Counted from the stretch's first letter, positions 17,660 to 29,900 are shown. The stretch: DNA of 64,000 bases from Verrucomicrobiia bacterium (GCA_026414565.1 JAOAIT010000061.1:1-64000); one strand, 5' to 3'. Notes: generated by a model not told the origin, from the sequence alone. Translations and numbers: made by a program.

Positions 17660-19726
17660 ATGGGTGCTGATACGACCGTGGTGCAGGCGGTGGAAGCGCC
17701 GCCGTTGAAACCGTTGGCCTTGCGTTCCCGCCTGGCGGGCACTCCCTCGCAACCCCCGAAGTATGCGGTTACGGTGCGCAACCGGGCCGGGCAGCCGGTG
17801 GTGCTGGCGGATCCGCGGGCCACGCGGGCGCTGGTGGCCCTGATGAACATCCACGCGGTGAACGGCGGGGCGGCCTGCCACTGGGGCGGGCCGGCGGCGT
17901 TTGCGGAGATCAATGCGGCGCTGCACGGCCTGATGTTTGCGGTGCAGGGGCGTCCGTGGCACGAGGCTTACAATTACGTGAATGACGCGGGGCATGCGGA
18001 GAATGGCATTTATGCGTTGCGCGCCCTGTATGGTTTTGACGGGATGACGTTTGATGATTTGAAGGGTTTCCGGAGCCTGCAGAGCAAGCTGACCGGCCAT
18101 GGCGAATCGCACCTGAATCCTGAGGGCGTGCTGCTGAGCAACGGGCCGCTGAGTTCGGCCATTGGGCAGGCCGAGGGGCTGGCGATGGCGGACAAGCTGG
18201 CGGGGAATGACCGGGTGACATTGTGCGTGGCGTCGGACGGGGCCTCGATGGAGGGGGAGGCGCGGGAGGCGTATGCGTCCATTCCGGGGCTGGCGGGCAA
18301 GGGGCGGCTCAATCCCTTCGTGCTGGTGATTTCGGACAATGACACCAAGTTGAGCGGGCGGATCAGCAAGGATGCGTTTTCCATGCAGCCCAGCCTGGAG
18401 GCGATGGCGGTGCTGGGGTGGAAGGTGCTCAAGGTGGCCAACGGGCACGATCTGGAGGCGGTGTATCAGGCCATGGAGGCGGCGATTGAGGCCGCCCGCG
18501 GCAATCCGCAGCAGCCGGTGTGTGTGTGGGTCAAGACCATCAAGGGTTACGGGGTGAAGGCCACGATGGAGAACGCGGCGGGCGGGCATGGTTTTCCGCT
18601 GAACAACGCGGAGAAGATCGTGGAATTTGTGCAGGAAATCTACGGCGGCCAGCCGCCGGAGGAGTTGGCGCGGTGGGCTGCGGCGTTGCGGGCGGAATGG
18701 GAGCAGAAGGAGGCCGCCAAAAAGGCCAAGGCGGCGGCCGCGCCAGCGGCGGGGCCGGCGGTGAAGAAGGACAAGGTGCAGACCGGCCTGGCCAAGGCGG
18801 CGGTGCGGGCGGCCACGGAGGGGTTGCCGGTGTTCAGTGTGTCCTCGGACGTGCAGGGATCCACGGGCATGAGCCTGTTTCAGAAGAGTTTTCCGGAGCG
18901 CTGGGTGGAGGTGGGCATTGCCGAGGCCAACATGGTGAGTGTGGCGGCGGGTTTGTCCAAGCTGGGTTTTGTGGCCATCGCCGATACGTTTGGGCAGTTT
19001 GGGGTGACCAAGGGGAATCTGCCGCTGACGATGGCGGCGTTGTCGCAGGCGCCGGTGATTGCGGTGTTTTCGCATATTGGGCTGCAGGATGCGGCGGATG
19101 GGGCGTCGCACCAGGCGACGACGTATCTGGCGGCGACGTGCGCGATACCGCATACGGTGGTAATTGCGCCTTCCTGCGCGGAGGAAGCGGAGGCGTTGAT
19201 GTATGAGGCCATCCGGCGGCAGGTGGCGGACCGGCTGGCGGGCAGGGACGGGGAAAGCTACATCTTTTTTGTGGGCCGGGAGAATTACCCGCTGCGGTGG
19301 GTGGAGGGGGCCACGTATCCGTGGGGCAAGGCGCAGGTGTTGCGCGAGGGCAAGGATGTGGTGCTGGTGGGGTGCGGGGTGCTGGTGGAGAAGGCCCTGG
19401 CGGCGGGGCAGAAGCTGGCCGAGGCGGGGATTCAGGCCACAGTGATCAACAACCCCTTCATCAACCGGGTGGATGTGGCGACGATTGGCGCCGCGGTGCA
19501 GCGGTGCGGGGGGCGGGTGGTGACCATCGAGGATCATCAGGTGCAGGGCGGGATGGGGGCGCAGGTGGCCCATGCGCTGGCCTGCGCGGGCATCCCCCAT
19601 CGCATGAAGTCGCTGGGCATTCCGGGCGAGTTTGGGCGCAGCGCCTATGTGGCGGAGCATCTGTATCAACACTATGGGTTGACGGCCGAGCGCATGGCGC
19701 AGGCGGCGCGGGAATTGTTGGGGTGA
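17660..19726 (+). CDS. tkt: Transketolase (thiamine diphosphate enzyme)
   Basis: 688 residues. It moves two-carbon ketol units between sugar phosphates in the pentose phosphate pathway. Visible are the TPP-binding N-terminal domain (ASDGASMEGEAREAY, then VLVISDN), the pyrimidine domain from about residue 375 (EVGIAEANMVSVAAG with the catalytic Glu; FGQFGVTKGNLP) and the C-terminal domain (VTIEDHQVQGGMG). An Ala/Lys-rich linker at about 350-372 (KKAKAAAAPAAG) joins the first two domains. The usual GDG of the TPP motif is SDG here. The ATG at 17660 follows a 200-bp intergenic region, so the gene probably has its own promoter. Confidence 0.9.
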   Translation: MGADTTVVQAVEAPPLKPLALRSRLAGTPSQPPKYAVTVRNRAGQPVVLADPRATRALVALMNIHAVNGGAACHWGGPAAFAEINAALHGLMFAVQGRPWHEAYNYVNDAGHAENGIYALRALYGFDGMTFDDLKGFRSLQSKLTGHGESHLNPEGVLLSNGPLSSAIGQAEGLAMADKLAGNDRVTLCVASDGASMEGEAREAYASIPGLAGKGRLNPFVLVISDNDTKLSGRISKDAFSMQPSLEAMAVLGWKVLKVANGHDLEAVYQAMEAAIEAARGNPQQPVCVWVKTIKGYGVKATMENAAGGHGFPLNNAEKIVEFVQEIYGGQPPEELARWAAALRAEWEQKEAAKKAKAAAAPAAGPAVKKDKVQTGLAKAAVRAATEGLPVFSVSSDVQGSTGMSLFQKSFPERWVEVGIAEANMVSVAAGLSKLGFVAIADTFGQFGVTKGNLPLTMAALSQAPVIAVFSHIGLQDAADGASHQATTYLAATCAIPHTVVIAPSCAEEAEALMYEAIRRQVADRLAGRDGESYIFFVGRENYPLRWVEGATYPWGKAQVLREGKDVVLVGCGVLVEKALAAGQKLAEAGIQATVINNPFINRVDVATIGAAVQRCGGRVVTIEDHQVQGGMGAQVAHALACAGIPHRMKSLGIPGEFGRSAYVAEHLYQHYGLTAERMAQAARELLG

Positions 19727-19859
19727 GGCCTCCCCGGCAAGGGCCAGGCCCCGTACTGCGTTCCGGGCGTCCGTAGGGATGGGGCGGCGGGGCGGGGCAA
19801 GATTGTGGCTTGCTAAAACCCAGACAGCCCGTAAATTAGTCGGCTTAATTTAATTGAAT

Positions 19860-20219
19860 ATGTGGTTTATGAGCATAGGGCTATTGGCCGGAGCAACCCC
19901 GCCGGGCACGCAGTCATCGGCACCGTTCTGGGTCAACCTGTTCCCCATCATTTTGATGTTTGTGGTGTTCTACTTCCTGCTGATCCGCCCCCAGACCAAG
20001 CGGCAGCGGGAGCTGGAGAACATGCAAAAGAACCTGAAAAGCGGCATGAAGGTGTTGACGGCCAGCGGGATTGTGGGGACGGTGCTGACCGTGCGCGAGC
20101 GGACGCTGACGCTGCGCTCCGGCGACGCCAAGCTGGAGATCACGCGCGGCGCGGTGACGGAAGTGTTGGAGAAGGGCGAGGCGGCGGCCGAGGAGGAGCC
20201 CGCCCCGCCGAAGAAGTAA
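19860..20219 (+). CDS. yajC: Preprotein translocase subunit YajC
   Basis: 119 residues with one membrane segment (NLFPIILMFVVFYFLLIRPQ) followed by the family motif QTKRQRELENMQKNLKSG and the beta-rich domain (VLTASGIVGTVLTV). YajC joins SecDF in the accessory Sec complex. The ATG at 19860 was chosen; a TTG two codons earlier is in frame. secDF follows 57 bp later on the same strand, the standard arrangement. Confidence 0.95.
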   Translation: MWFMSIGLLAGATPPGTQSSAPFWVNLFPIILMFVVFYFLLIRPQTKRQRELENMQKNLKSGMKVLTASGIVGTVLTVRERTLTLRSGDAKLEITRGAVTEVLEKGEAAAEEEPAPPKK

Positions 20220-20276
20220 CCGTGGGCGCAGGGGCATGAGCCGGTATCGGGAAGCAACGGAGCGTCATCCTGTCTT

Positions 20277-22790
20277 ATGAAGCAAAGTCATCTCTGGAAA
20301 TTGTTGTTGATTGTGTTTGTGGTGGCGTGGTCGGCGGCCGAAATGTATCCGCCGACCAGCCGGGATTTGCTGGAGTACTTCCAGGCGCGGGCGGTCAACA
20401 CGGACACAAATTTTCAGGCCATGGTGGCGAAGGCGAAGGAGCTGAACGCCAAGAATCCGTTGCGGACGTTTGGGAACTTGCGGGACGCCATTGGGGAGCG
20501 GATGATCACCAACTACTTCCCCTTTGTGAACGTGAGCAAGGAAGTGGGGGCCTCCAACATGACGGTGGTGATTCTGGCGCAGTTGCAGCGGGAGGCGGCG
20601 GGCAAGATCAAGCTGGGGCTGGATTTGCGGGGCGGCACTTCGTTTTTGGTGGGTTTGGACACCAATTATTTGTCGCAGGTGGGCGAGCGGAGCGAGGAGG
20701 AGCGCAACATTGCCATTGCGCAGGCCATCGAGGTGCTGCGGCGGCGCGTGGACAAGTTTGGGGTGGCGGAGCCGATCATCCAGCCGGCGGGGTCGGATCG
20801 GATCATTGTGCAGATTCCCGGGTTGTCCGAGGACGAGAAGGAGGCGGCGCGGCGGCAGATTGAGAAGGCGGCGTATCTGGAGTTTCGGCTGGTGCATCCG
20901 GAGAGCAGCGAGCTGCTGGCGCAGGAGATTATTCCGGCGGGGTATGAGGTGCTGAAGGAGGTCTCCACGCGGGAGGGCAAGGAGACGGCGATTCCCTATC
21001 TGGTGGCCAAAAAGGCGGTGATGACGGGCGAGTACATCAAGGAGGCGCGGTTTGACCGGGATCCGCTGACCGGCCGGCCGCAGATCGCCTTCAGTCTGAC
21101 GGCCAAGGGGACGGATTTGTTTGGGCGGATCACGGAGGAGAACGTGGGGCGGCAGTTGGCGATTGTGCTGGACGGGCAGTTGCAGTCGGCGCCGGTGATA
21201 CAAACGCCGATCACGGGGGGGCGGGGCCAGATCACGGGCCGGTTCACGGAAAAAGAGGCGGTGGAGCTGGCCAGCGTGCTGGAGAATCCGCTGCGCACGC
21301 CGTTGAAGATCATCGAGAGCCGCGAGGTGGATCCGTCGCTGGGGGCGGACTCGATTCACAAGGGATTCCGGGCGGCGGTGATTGGGGTGGTGTTGGTGAG
21401 CGCTTTCATGCTGGTGTATTACCTGGTGGCGGGGCTGGTGGCGAATGTGGCGCTGTTGTTGAACATCATCATCCTGCTGGGGGTGATGTGCAGTTTTGGG
21501 ACGACGCTGACGTTGCCGGGCATAGCGGGCATTGTGCTGACGATTGGCATGGCGGTGGACGCCAACGTGCTGATCTACGAGCGCATGCGGGAGGAGCTGG
21601 CGGCGGGCAAGTCGCTGCGCGGGGCGGTGGCGGCGGGGTATGAGAAGGCGTTCAGCACGATTTTGGACTCGAACGTGACGACGCTGATTGCCTCGGTGAT
21701 TTTGATTTACATGGGGACCGGGCCGGTGAAGGGGTTTGGCGTGACGCTGACCATTGGCGTGAGCGCGAGCATGTTCACGGCGCTGGTGGTGACGCGGCTG
21801 ATTTTTGACGCGATGATTCACTTCAATTTGGTGAAGTCGCTGCCCATGTTGCAGTTGATCCACAACCCGAACATCAATTTCATGCGTTACGCCAAGCCGG
21901 CGTTCATTGCCTCGTGGGCATTGATTGTGGCGGGGCTGGTGGTGGGCATCTTCCGGGGCTCGCACATTTATGGCGTGGACTTTGCGGGGGGCGACCGGGT
22001 GACACTGGCGTTTGCCCAGAAGGTGGAGGTGGACAAAATCCGCCAGGAAATGGATCGCATTCGCATGGGCGATGTGAACATTCAGTACCAGAAGGACATT
22101 GGCTCGAATGAGGAGACGCTGACTTTGGTCACGCCGTACGAGAAGGGCGAGGAGGCGGTGGCGGCGTTGAAGAAGGCGTTTCCTGACGCCGGCTGGAAGG
22201 TGATGGGGGTGGACAAGGTGGGGCCGACGGTGGGGAAGGAGATCAAGAAATCGGCGATGGTGGCCATCTTCCTCGCGCTGCTGGGGATTCTGGTGTATGT
22301 GGCGATGCGCTATGAGTTTTCGTTTGCCATTGGCGCGATTGTGGCGGTGTTGCATGACATTTTGATGACGCTGGCGGTGTTCTTCATCTTTGGGCGGCAG
22401 CTCAGTGCGCCGGTGGTGGCGGCGGTGTTGACCATCATTGGTTTCTCGATCAATGACACCATCGTCATTTTTGACCGCATCCGGGAGGATTTGAAGCTGG
22501 GGGTGCGGGGCAGCTTCCTGGAGATCATGAACAAGGCGCTCAACCAGACGCTGAGCCGCACGATCATCACCTCGGGGACGGTGTTTCTGGCGACGCTGTC
22601 GCTGTATTTGTTTGGCGGCGGGGTGATCAATGATTTCTCGTTCTGCTTCCTGGTGGGGATTCTGACCGGGACCTATTCCTCGATCTACATTGCGGGGGCG
22701 CTGGTGTTGTGGCTGAACAAGGGCGAGCGGCCCACCCTGGCCACGAATGTGGCCATCGAGACGCCGGTGTCGCGTCCCCGCACGGCTTGA
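20277..22790 (+). CDS. secDF: Fused protein-export membrane protein SecDF
   Basis: 837 residues, both halves in one frame. SecD part: an N-terminal TM, a large periplasmic region with KIKLGLDLRGGTSFLVGL, and a five-TM block containing GMAVDANVLIYERMREEL. SecF part, from about residue 540: YGVDFAGGDRVTLAF, then a TM block with IIGFSINDTIVIFDRIREDL. The conserved Asp residues in TM4 of each half, which carry protons, are present. It uses the proton gradient to pull exported proteins through the Sec channel, fitting the many secreted proteins in this window. Confidence 0.97.
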   Translation: MKQSHLWKLLLIVFVVAWSAAEMYPPTSRDLLEYFQARAVNTDTNFQAMVAKAKELNAKNPLRTFGNLRDAIGERMITNYFPFVNVSKEVGASNMTVVILAQLQREAAGKIKLGLDLRGGTSFLVGLDTNYLSQVGERSEEERNIAIAQAIEVLRRRVDKFGVAEPIIQPAGSDRIIVQIPGLSEDEKEAARRQIEKAAYLEFRLVHPESSELLAQEIIPAGYEVLKEVSTREGKETAIPYLVAKKAVMTGEYIKEARFDRDPLTGRPQIAFSLTAKGTDLFGRITEENVGRQLAIVLDGQLQSAPVIQTPITGGRGQITGRFTEKEAVELASVLENPLRTPLKIIESREVDPSLGADSIHKGFRAAVIGVVLVSAFMLVYYLVAGLVANVALLLNIIILLGVMCSFGTTLTLPGIAGIVLTIGMAVDANVLIYERMREELAAGKSLRGAVAAGYEKAFSTILDSNVTTLIASVILIYMGTGPVKGFGVTLTIGVSASMFTALVVTRLIFDAMIHFNLVKSLPMLQLIHNPNINFMRYAKPAFIASWALIVAGLVVGIFRGSHIYGVDFAGGDRVTLAFAQKVEVDKIRQEMDRIRMGDVNIQYQKDIGSNEETLTLVTPYEKGEEAVAALKKAFPDAGWKVMGVDKVGPTVGKEIKKSAMVAIFLALLGILVYVAMRYEFSFAIGAIVAVLHDILMTLAVFFIFGRQLSAPVVAAVLTIIGFSINDTIVIFDRIREDLKLGVRGSFLEIMNKALNQTLSRTIITSGTVFLATLSLYLFGGGVINDFSFCFLVGILTGTYSSIYIAGALVLWLNKGERPTLATNVAIETPVSRPRTA

Positions 22791-22852
22791 GGCCGGGGCG
22801 GGGCGACATAATCATTTGGCGTTTTTGGCCTTTAAGGCCATTTATATAGGCC

Positions 22853-23839
22853 ATGCTGGCACTGGCAGAGATCACCGTCTGGCACTGGGTGGGATTTATC
22901 ACCATCGTCCTGTTTTTTCTGGCGATGGACCTGGGGGTGTTTCACAAGCACGCGCATGTGGTGCAGGTGAAGGAGGCGCTGGCGTGGACGACGGTCTGGT
23001 TTTCGATGGCGATGTTGTTTGCCGGGGCGGTGTATTACTGGCGGGGCAAACAGGAGGCGGTGGAGTTCATCACCGGCTATGTCATCGAGTACTCGCTCTC
23101 GATGGACAACGTGTTTGTGATCGCGATGATCTTTGCCTACTTTCGCGTGCCGGACAAATACCAGCACCGGGTGTTGTTCTGGGGCATCCTGGGGGCGCTG
23201 ATCATGCGGGGTGTCATGATTGGCGCCGGCAGCGAGCTGGTCAAACGCTACCACTGGATTCTCTACTTCATGGGCGCTTTTCTGGTGTTCAGCGGCATCA
23301 AGATGCTGTTTGTGGACGATGAGGGGGTGCATCCGGAGAAGAATCCGGTGTTGAAGCTGGCGCGCAAGCTGTTCCCCGTGACCCCGGATTTCCACGAGCA
23401 GAAATTTGTGGTGCGGGTGCCGGCGGCCGATGGCACGGGGCGGCTGACCGTGGCCCTGACGCCGCTGGCGATGGTGCTGCTGATGGTGGAGACGACGGAC
23501 TTGATTTTCGCGGTGGATTCCATACCGGCCATTTTTGCCATTACACAGAAACCGTTCATTGTGTTCACCTCCAATGTGTTCGCCATTTTGGGGCTGCGCT
23601 CGCTTTACTTTTTGCTGGCCGGGGCCATCCGCTATTTCCGTTATTTGAAGACGGGGTTGTCTCTTGTGCTGGTGTTTATTGGGTTGAAGATGCTGCTGCC
23701 GTGGGTGCAGGAGAAGTTTGAGTTGTGGCCCGGGGTCAAAATTCCCACCACCCTTTCGCTGGGGGTGGTGTTGTCCATCATTCTGCTTTCGATTGCCGTG
23801 TCGGTGCTGAAATCCTGGCACGAGAACCGGGCGCGGTGA
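22853..23839 (+). CDS. TerC/Alx family integral membrane protein
   Basis: 328 residues with about 8-9 membrane segments. Signature segments are FFLAMDLGVFHKHAHVV, YSLSMDNVFVIAMIFAYF and LLMVETTDLIFAVDSIPAIFA, holding the conserved intramembrane acids. Alx/TerC proteins export Mn2+ or other metal ions and are often linked to exoenzyme metalation. The ATG at 22853 lies within a short leader after a TGGCC/GGCCA hairpin (22826-22840) that may weakly terminate secDF transcripts. No manganese riboswitch was recognised in the 62-bp gap. Confidence 0.92.
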   Translation: MLALAEITVWHWVGFITIVLFFLAMDLGVFHKHAHVVQVKEALAWTTVWFSMAMLFAGAVYYWRGKQEAVEFITGYVIEYSLSMDNVFVIAMIFAYFRVPDKYQHRVLFWGILGALIMRGVMIGAGSELVKRYHWILYFMGAFLVFSGIKMLFVDDEGVHPEKNPVLKLARKLFPVTPDFHEQKFVVRVPAADGTGRLTVALTPLAMVLLMVETTDLIFAVDSIPAIFAITQKPFIVFTSNVFAILGLRSLYFLLAGAIRYFRYLKTGLSLVLVFIGLKMLLPWVQEKFELWPGVKIPTTLSLGVVLSIILLSIAVSVLKSWHENRAR

Positions 23840-23935
23840 GCGCGGGGGGGCAGGTTGGGGGGATTTTCGCGGCGGGCGGCCCTCGCCGGCGGGAAGGGTT
23901 GCATTGTTGGGGTTTTTAAGGGATGGTATAGGCGT

Positions 23936-26900
23936 ATGATTTCACGCCGCGGGGCGCCGTGGTTGGGCGCCGTTGTACTGGTGGCGGTCATGGCCGTCTG
24001 GATGCTTCAACGACAGCCAGCGCCGCCGGAAGCCTCCGGTTTTTCATCATTCCAGGCCGTTCCAAGTGAGCCAAGCCCCACCCAGGCAGTGGGCGTCCAG
24101 CCCGCGCCGCAATCTGCTGCGCTGGCGAGGGAAGCGGGCCACGATCATGCGGAGCCTGCGCATGCGGCCCCGGCAGCCGCGTTGCCGCCGCCGCGCCGGC
24201 CGGGAGCAGCCTGGGCGGTTTCGCCGCCGGAGCCGGCCCTGGCGGCATTTCATCGGTGGGTGGAGCGGTATTGGGAGGCGGGGGCGGCGGAGCGGGAGGC
24301 ATTGGCAGCCGAGGGGGAGGCGCTGGCTCGGGCGCGGCTGGCAGTGATGCTGGAGCTGATGCAGCACGATCCGGAGCGCGCGCTGGCGCGGGCGGTGCCG
24401 CCGTGGGTGTGGGCGCAGTTGCCGGCGGCGGTGCAGGCGCAGGTGGAGCAGCCGGTGAACGCGGTGGCTGATTATGAGGTGCTGTGTGTGCTGCCGGCGG
24501 GCGAAAACCAGCCGGGCGGGCTGGTGCGCACGGTTCGGATGGGGGACGTGCAGAGCCGGGTGTTCACGTTTGGACGGGGGCTGGAGTATGTGACGCGGCC
24601 ACGGGTGCCGGTGCAGGGCATCCTGGTGGCGCGGCCGCCGCAGGTGGCGCTGGCCCATGAAAGATTGGCGGCGGCCACGCACTGGATGGTGTTGGATCCG
24701 CAGCCGGCCCGTTACCTGGAGGGGCCGGAGCTGGAGTCCCTGCGCGCGGCGGTGGGGGAGGCGGCGGCCTGCGCGGCCACCGGGGAGGCGTGGACGGCCC
24801 GGGGGACGCCGGCGGCCTTGCAACTGGGGGGCGAGGTGCGGTTGTTTGCCAGCCCGGAAGTGGCGGCGGCCTGGGTGGCGGCGCAGCCGGCCGTGCAGGA
24901 TTTGGATGAGCCCCTGCCGCCGGGGAATCTGCCCACGGCGGCGTCGTCGTACACGGAGGGCCGGAAGCGGTTCATATTGTTCCGGGTGGATTTTCCGGAT
25001 TATGCGGGGGAGGTGATGAGCACGAATGAGGCGCTGACGTTGATGCGCGATCTGGCCGCGTGGATGTCCGAGGTCTCGCAGGGGCGGCTGAATATTGCGC
25101 CGGTGGGGGAGGGATCGGACATCACGCCCACGATGCGGCTGCCCAATGAGGTGGAGAGTTACCAGAACATGGGCACGCTGCTGGGGGCCTGCCGTACGGC
25201 GGCCACGGCGCTGGGGTATGACATGAACAAGTACGATTTTTATTTTGTGTGCACGGCCGGCAAGCCGACGGCCACGTTTGCCGGGCTTGGGTATGTGGGG
25301 GGGGTGGGTTTCTGGCTGGCCAACCGGTATTGGGATGTGCGGACGGGGGCGCATGAGTACGGCCACAATCTGGGGCTGGGGCATGCGAACTGGTGGAACA
25401 CCAGCGGGGCGAGCATGTTGGGCACCGGCACCAGCGAGGAATATGGGGATCCGTTTGACACCATGGGCGGGAGCGGCGGTGGGGCGCGGCATTTTTCGTC
25501 GTTCAGCAAAAACAAATTGGGGTGGATCCCCGATGCGGATTGCCCGACGGTGAGCGGCAGCGGATTTTACCGGCTGTATGCGCATGATGATCCGCGGGCG
25601 AGCGGCGTGCGGGGGCTGCGGTTCCGGCGGGCCAATGGGGATTATTGGATGGAATTCCGGCAGTTGTTCACGGGCAACCGGGCGATGATGAACGGCCTGG
25701 CGTTCCGGTGGGTGGGGGGCAGCACGACGTTGCTGGATGCGACGCCCGGCTCGGCCGGCAGCAAGGATGATCATCCGCTGGTGATTGGGCGCACGTTCAG
25801 CGACCGGAAGCTGGGGCTGCACGTGACGCCGGTGGGCAAGGGCAACACCTACCCGCAATCTTTGGATGTCATTATTCAGGTGGGCAGTTTCCCCAACAAT
25901 CGCAATCCGCAGGCGCGGGTGACGGCCTCGGCCACGCAGGTGGCGGTGAATGCGCCGGTGCAGTTCAGTGTGACGGCGAGCGATCCGGATGGGGATGGGC
26001 TGGCTTATTATTGGGACTTTGGCAACGGGAATTACAGCGTGGAGAACCAGCCCACCGCGACGCAGTCGTTTGCGAGTGCCGGGGATTACGTGGTGCACTG
26101 TCTGGTGAGCGACATGAAGGGGGGGCTGGGCGTGGGGGCGGTGATGGTGCGGGTGGGCAGTTCCACCAGCTACCAGATTGCGGGCCGGGTGGTGACCACC
26201 AATGCGCAGCCGGTGCCGGGGATGCTGGTGCGGGTCAATGCCTCGCGGTATGCGTGGGTGCAGGACGATGGCTCCTATTTGCTGACGCAACTGGGGGCGG
26301 GCAGCCATCAACTGACGGTGTACGAGCCGTTTTACAACGAGCTCAATTTTGTAAATCCCTTCTTCAACAACCCGGTGACGGTGGGGCCGAATTTCAGCGG
26401 GGCGGATTTTGTGCAATTTCCGGGGGCGTTGTTCATCAGCACCACCCTGGTGGCGAAGGAGAGCCGGTGGAAATACCTGGATGACGGTTCGAATCAGGGC
26501 ACGGCGTGGCGGCAGGCGGGGTTCAATGACAGCGCGTGGGCGAGCGGCGACGGCCCGCTGGGGTATGGGCAGGGCGGGGAGCGGACGATCCTGAGCTACG
26601 GGGGGGTGAGCACCAACAAGCACATTACCTATTACTTCCGCACCACCTTCACCAACAGCACGCCGCCGAGTGCCTTCACGAATCTGGTGCTGGAGGTGAA
26701 ACGGGATGACGGGGTGCTGGTGTGGCTCAATGGGCAGGAAATTTTCCGCGACAACCTGCCCACCGGCGCGGTGACTCACACCACGCGGGCGCTGGCGGCG
26801 GTGGAGCCGGACAATTATTTGCGGGCGGAGCTGGCGCCGGGGGTGCTGCAAACCGGGGTCAACACGCTGGCGGTGGAGGTACATCAGGTGGAGCCCACCA

Positions 26901-29900
26901 GCTCGGATTTGTTCTTTGACCTGGCGCTCACCGGCATGAGCCGCACGAATGCGGCCAATGTGCAGATGTTGTATCTGGCCAGCCCGCGGTCGGGGGAGGT
27001 TTTCATCCATCCCACCAACATCAGTTTGAGTGCCGTGGCGCAGAGCGATGCGGCCGCGGTGTCGCAGGTGCGGATTTATGCCAATGACCAGCTTTTGATT
27101 GCGGATTCCACCGCGCCGTATGCCGGTTTCTGGCCGCAGGCGCCGGTGGGCCAGCATCAACTTTATGCCGTGGCCGTGCTGGCCAATGGCCAGATGTTGA
27201 CCAGCGCGCCGGTGGCCATCACGGTGCGGCTGCCGGAGCCTGCTCCGCCGCCGTCGGTGACGAATTTGCTCATTGCCGCGGGGGCGCGCTGGCAATTTTT
27301 CACGGGGCCGACCGGCGCGCCGCCGGCGTGGGCGGCGGTGGACTTTGATGCGTCAGGCTGGAGCAATGGGCTGGCGGAGCTGGGTTATGGGGAAAACGAC
27401 GAGGCGACACGCCTGAGTTACGGGACCAACAGCAACAACAAATGGATTACGGCCTATTTCCGGCATGCCTTTGTGGTGAGCGATCCGTACGCCATCACCA
27501 ACGCCGTGCTGCAGTTAAAACGCGATGACGGGGCGGTGGTGTATCTGAACGGCCAGGAAATCCTGCGCGATTTGATGCCCGAGGGGCCGATCAGGTATGA
27601 CACGCTGGCCACCATGGCGGCGGAAGATGATGGGAAGACGTTCTTCAGTTTTCCTTTTGCCGCCCTGCCGTTTCTGCCGGGCACCAACGTGCTGGCGGTG
27701 GAGGTGCATCAAAACGCCGTGACCAGCTCGGATTTAAGTTTTGATTTGAGCCTGACGGTCTGGATGGCCACCAACCGCCCGCGGGGGGTTTATTGGGTGA
27801 CGCCGGCGGCGGGGGCCGAGGCGCCGGCAGGCGCGCTGCCGCTGGCCGTGCAGGTCGTCAGCGGTGGCGGCGCTCCTTTCCAACGGGTGGCGTACTACGC
27901 CAATGGCCAGTGGCTGGCCGAAGTGCCGGCGCCGTTTGCGTGGACGTGGGCCAGCCCGCCGGTGGACCGGGTGGAGCTGGTGGCGGTGGCCAGCGATGGG
28001 GTGGGGGGCAGTGTGACCAGCGCGCCGGTGCAGGTGAGCTTCACCGCGCCGCCGCCGTGGCAAAGCGTGGTGGCGTGGGGCGAGGTGTGGAAATACTGGG
28101 ATGACCGGCTGCCGCCGGCGGGGGCGTGGACGAACCTGGCTTATGCGGATCAGAACTGGAAAGCCGGCGCGGCGCGTCTGGGCTATGGCGGGGATGGTGA
28201 ACGGACGGTGATTTTTGATGGAGGGGATCCTGCGTTCCGGCACATCACGGCGTGGTTCCGCAAGACGTTCCTGGCCAACCCGGCGGGGTTGACGCAGCTT
28301 GAGCTGCGGCTGATTTGTGATGATGGGGCGGTGGTGTATCTCAACGGGCAGGAGGTTTTCCGGCATAATCTGCCCGCCGGGTTGATCAGTTACAACAGCC
28401 TGGCGTTGACGGCGGTTTCCGGCGCGGATGAAACCACACCGGTGCGGGTGACGTTGAGTCCCACGGTGTTGCGGAGCGGCACCAATGTGCTGGCGGTGGA
28501 GGTGCATCAGAACAGCATCACCAGCAGCGATCTGGGATTTGATTTGGAATTGATCGGGCGGCGCATGGTGCCGTCCGCGCCGGCCACCGTGTATGTGACG
28601 GCGCCGGCGCAGGGGGCGCGGCTGGTGGCGCCGGCGGCGGTGACCCTGACGGCCTTTGCCGTGTCCAATGCGCAACCGGCGCAACGGGTGGAATACCTGA
28701 TCAACGGCCAGCGGGCCGGTGCGGCTTCGGTTTATCCCTATGCGCGGGGATGGACCAACCCGCCGGCGGGGGATTATGTGGTGATGGCGGTGGCCGACTT
28801 TGGCGGCGGGGTGGTGATGACCAGCGCGCCGGTGGCCCTGACTGTGGCGCCGTTGCCGCCGCCGGTGCAGCCGGTGCTGGCGACGTGGATTCCGGCGGGG
28901 GCCACCTGGCGTTATTGGGACAACGTGGCGGCGGTGGCGCCGGGCTGGAATGAAAGGGCCTTCCAGGACGCCGCGTGGCCGGTGGGTCAGGCACGTTTTG
29001 GGTGGGGCTGGGATGGGGAGCGCACGGAGCTGACGGCCGGGCGCATTACGCATTATTTCCGTTATACCTTTACGGTGACCAATCCGGCTTTGTACACGGA
29101 GATGGTCTTTCAACTGGTGCGCGACGACGGGGCGGTGGTGTATTTGAACGGGCGGGAGGTTTTTCGCAGCAACATGCCCGAAGGGACCGTTACCGCGGCC
29201 ACGCTGGCGGCCGGCACGGTGAACACGCCGGAGGAGACCACCTTTTTTGAGACGGTGGTGCCGGTGGCCGGGGCGGGGCTGGTGGCGGGGACGAATGTGG
29301 TGGCGGTGGAATTGCATCAGTCCAGCGCCACCAGCTCGGATGGCGGGTTTGATATGCAGCTCATCGCGCGGGGCACCACGGAGCCGCGGTTGTGGTTGCT
29401 GCGGCCCGCCCGGGATGAGGTGGTGGTGGCGGGCCAGCCGCTGATCCTGGAGGCGGCGGCGTGGACCGGTCTGGCGCCGGCGGGGGAGACGATCGAGTTT
29501 TACGCCGGGGCGCAGAAGATTGGGGAAACGGCTCCCGGGGAAACCCAGTGGACGTGGGCCAACCCGGCACTGGGGGTTTATGCCGTGAGCGCGCGGCTGC
29601 GGCTGGCCAGCGGGGTGACGCTGGTGTCGGCGCCGGTGACGGTGACGGTGCAATATCCGCCGTACGTGGCCACCCTCATCAGCACGGGGGCGGTGTGGCG
29701 GTACTGGGATCGGGGGACGCTGCCGGCCACGAATTGGGCGCGGCGCGGGTACAGTGATGCGGCCTGGAGCGCCGGGCCGGGGCGGCTGGGGTATGGGGAT
29801 GACGGCGAGGTGACGGTGCTGCAGACCGGGCCGACCAACAATAAATACACGGCGTATTATTTCCGGCGGTGGTTTTCCGTGCCCTCCGGGGTGACGCTGA

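Noticed and set aside
24047-27295. 1082-codon minus-strand open frame opposite the metalloprotease
   Set aside because: Arg/His/Pro-rich antisense translation without any motif, while the plus strand encodes recognisable domains throughout.
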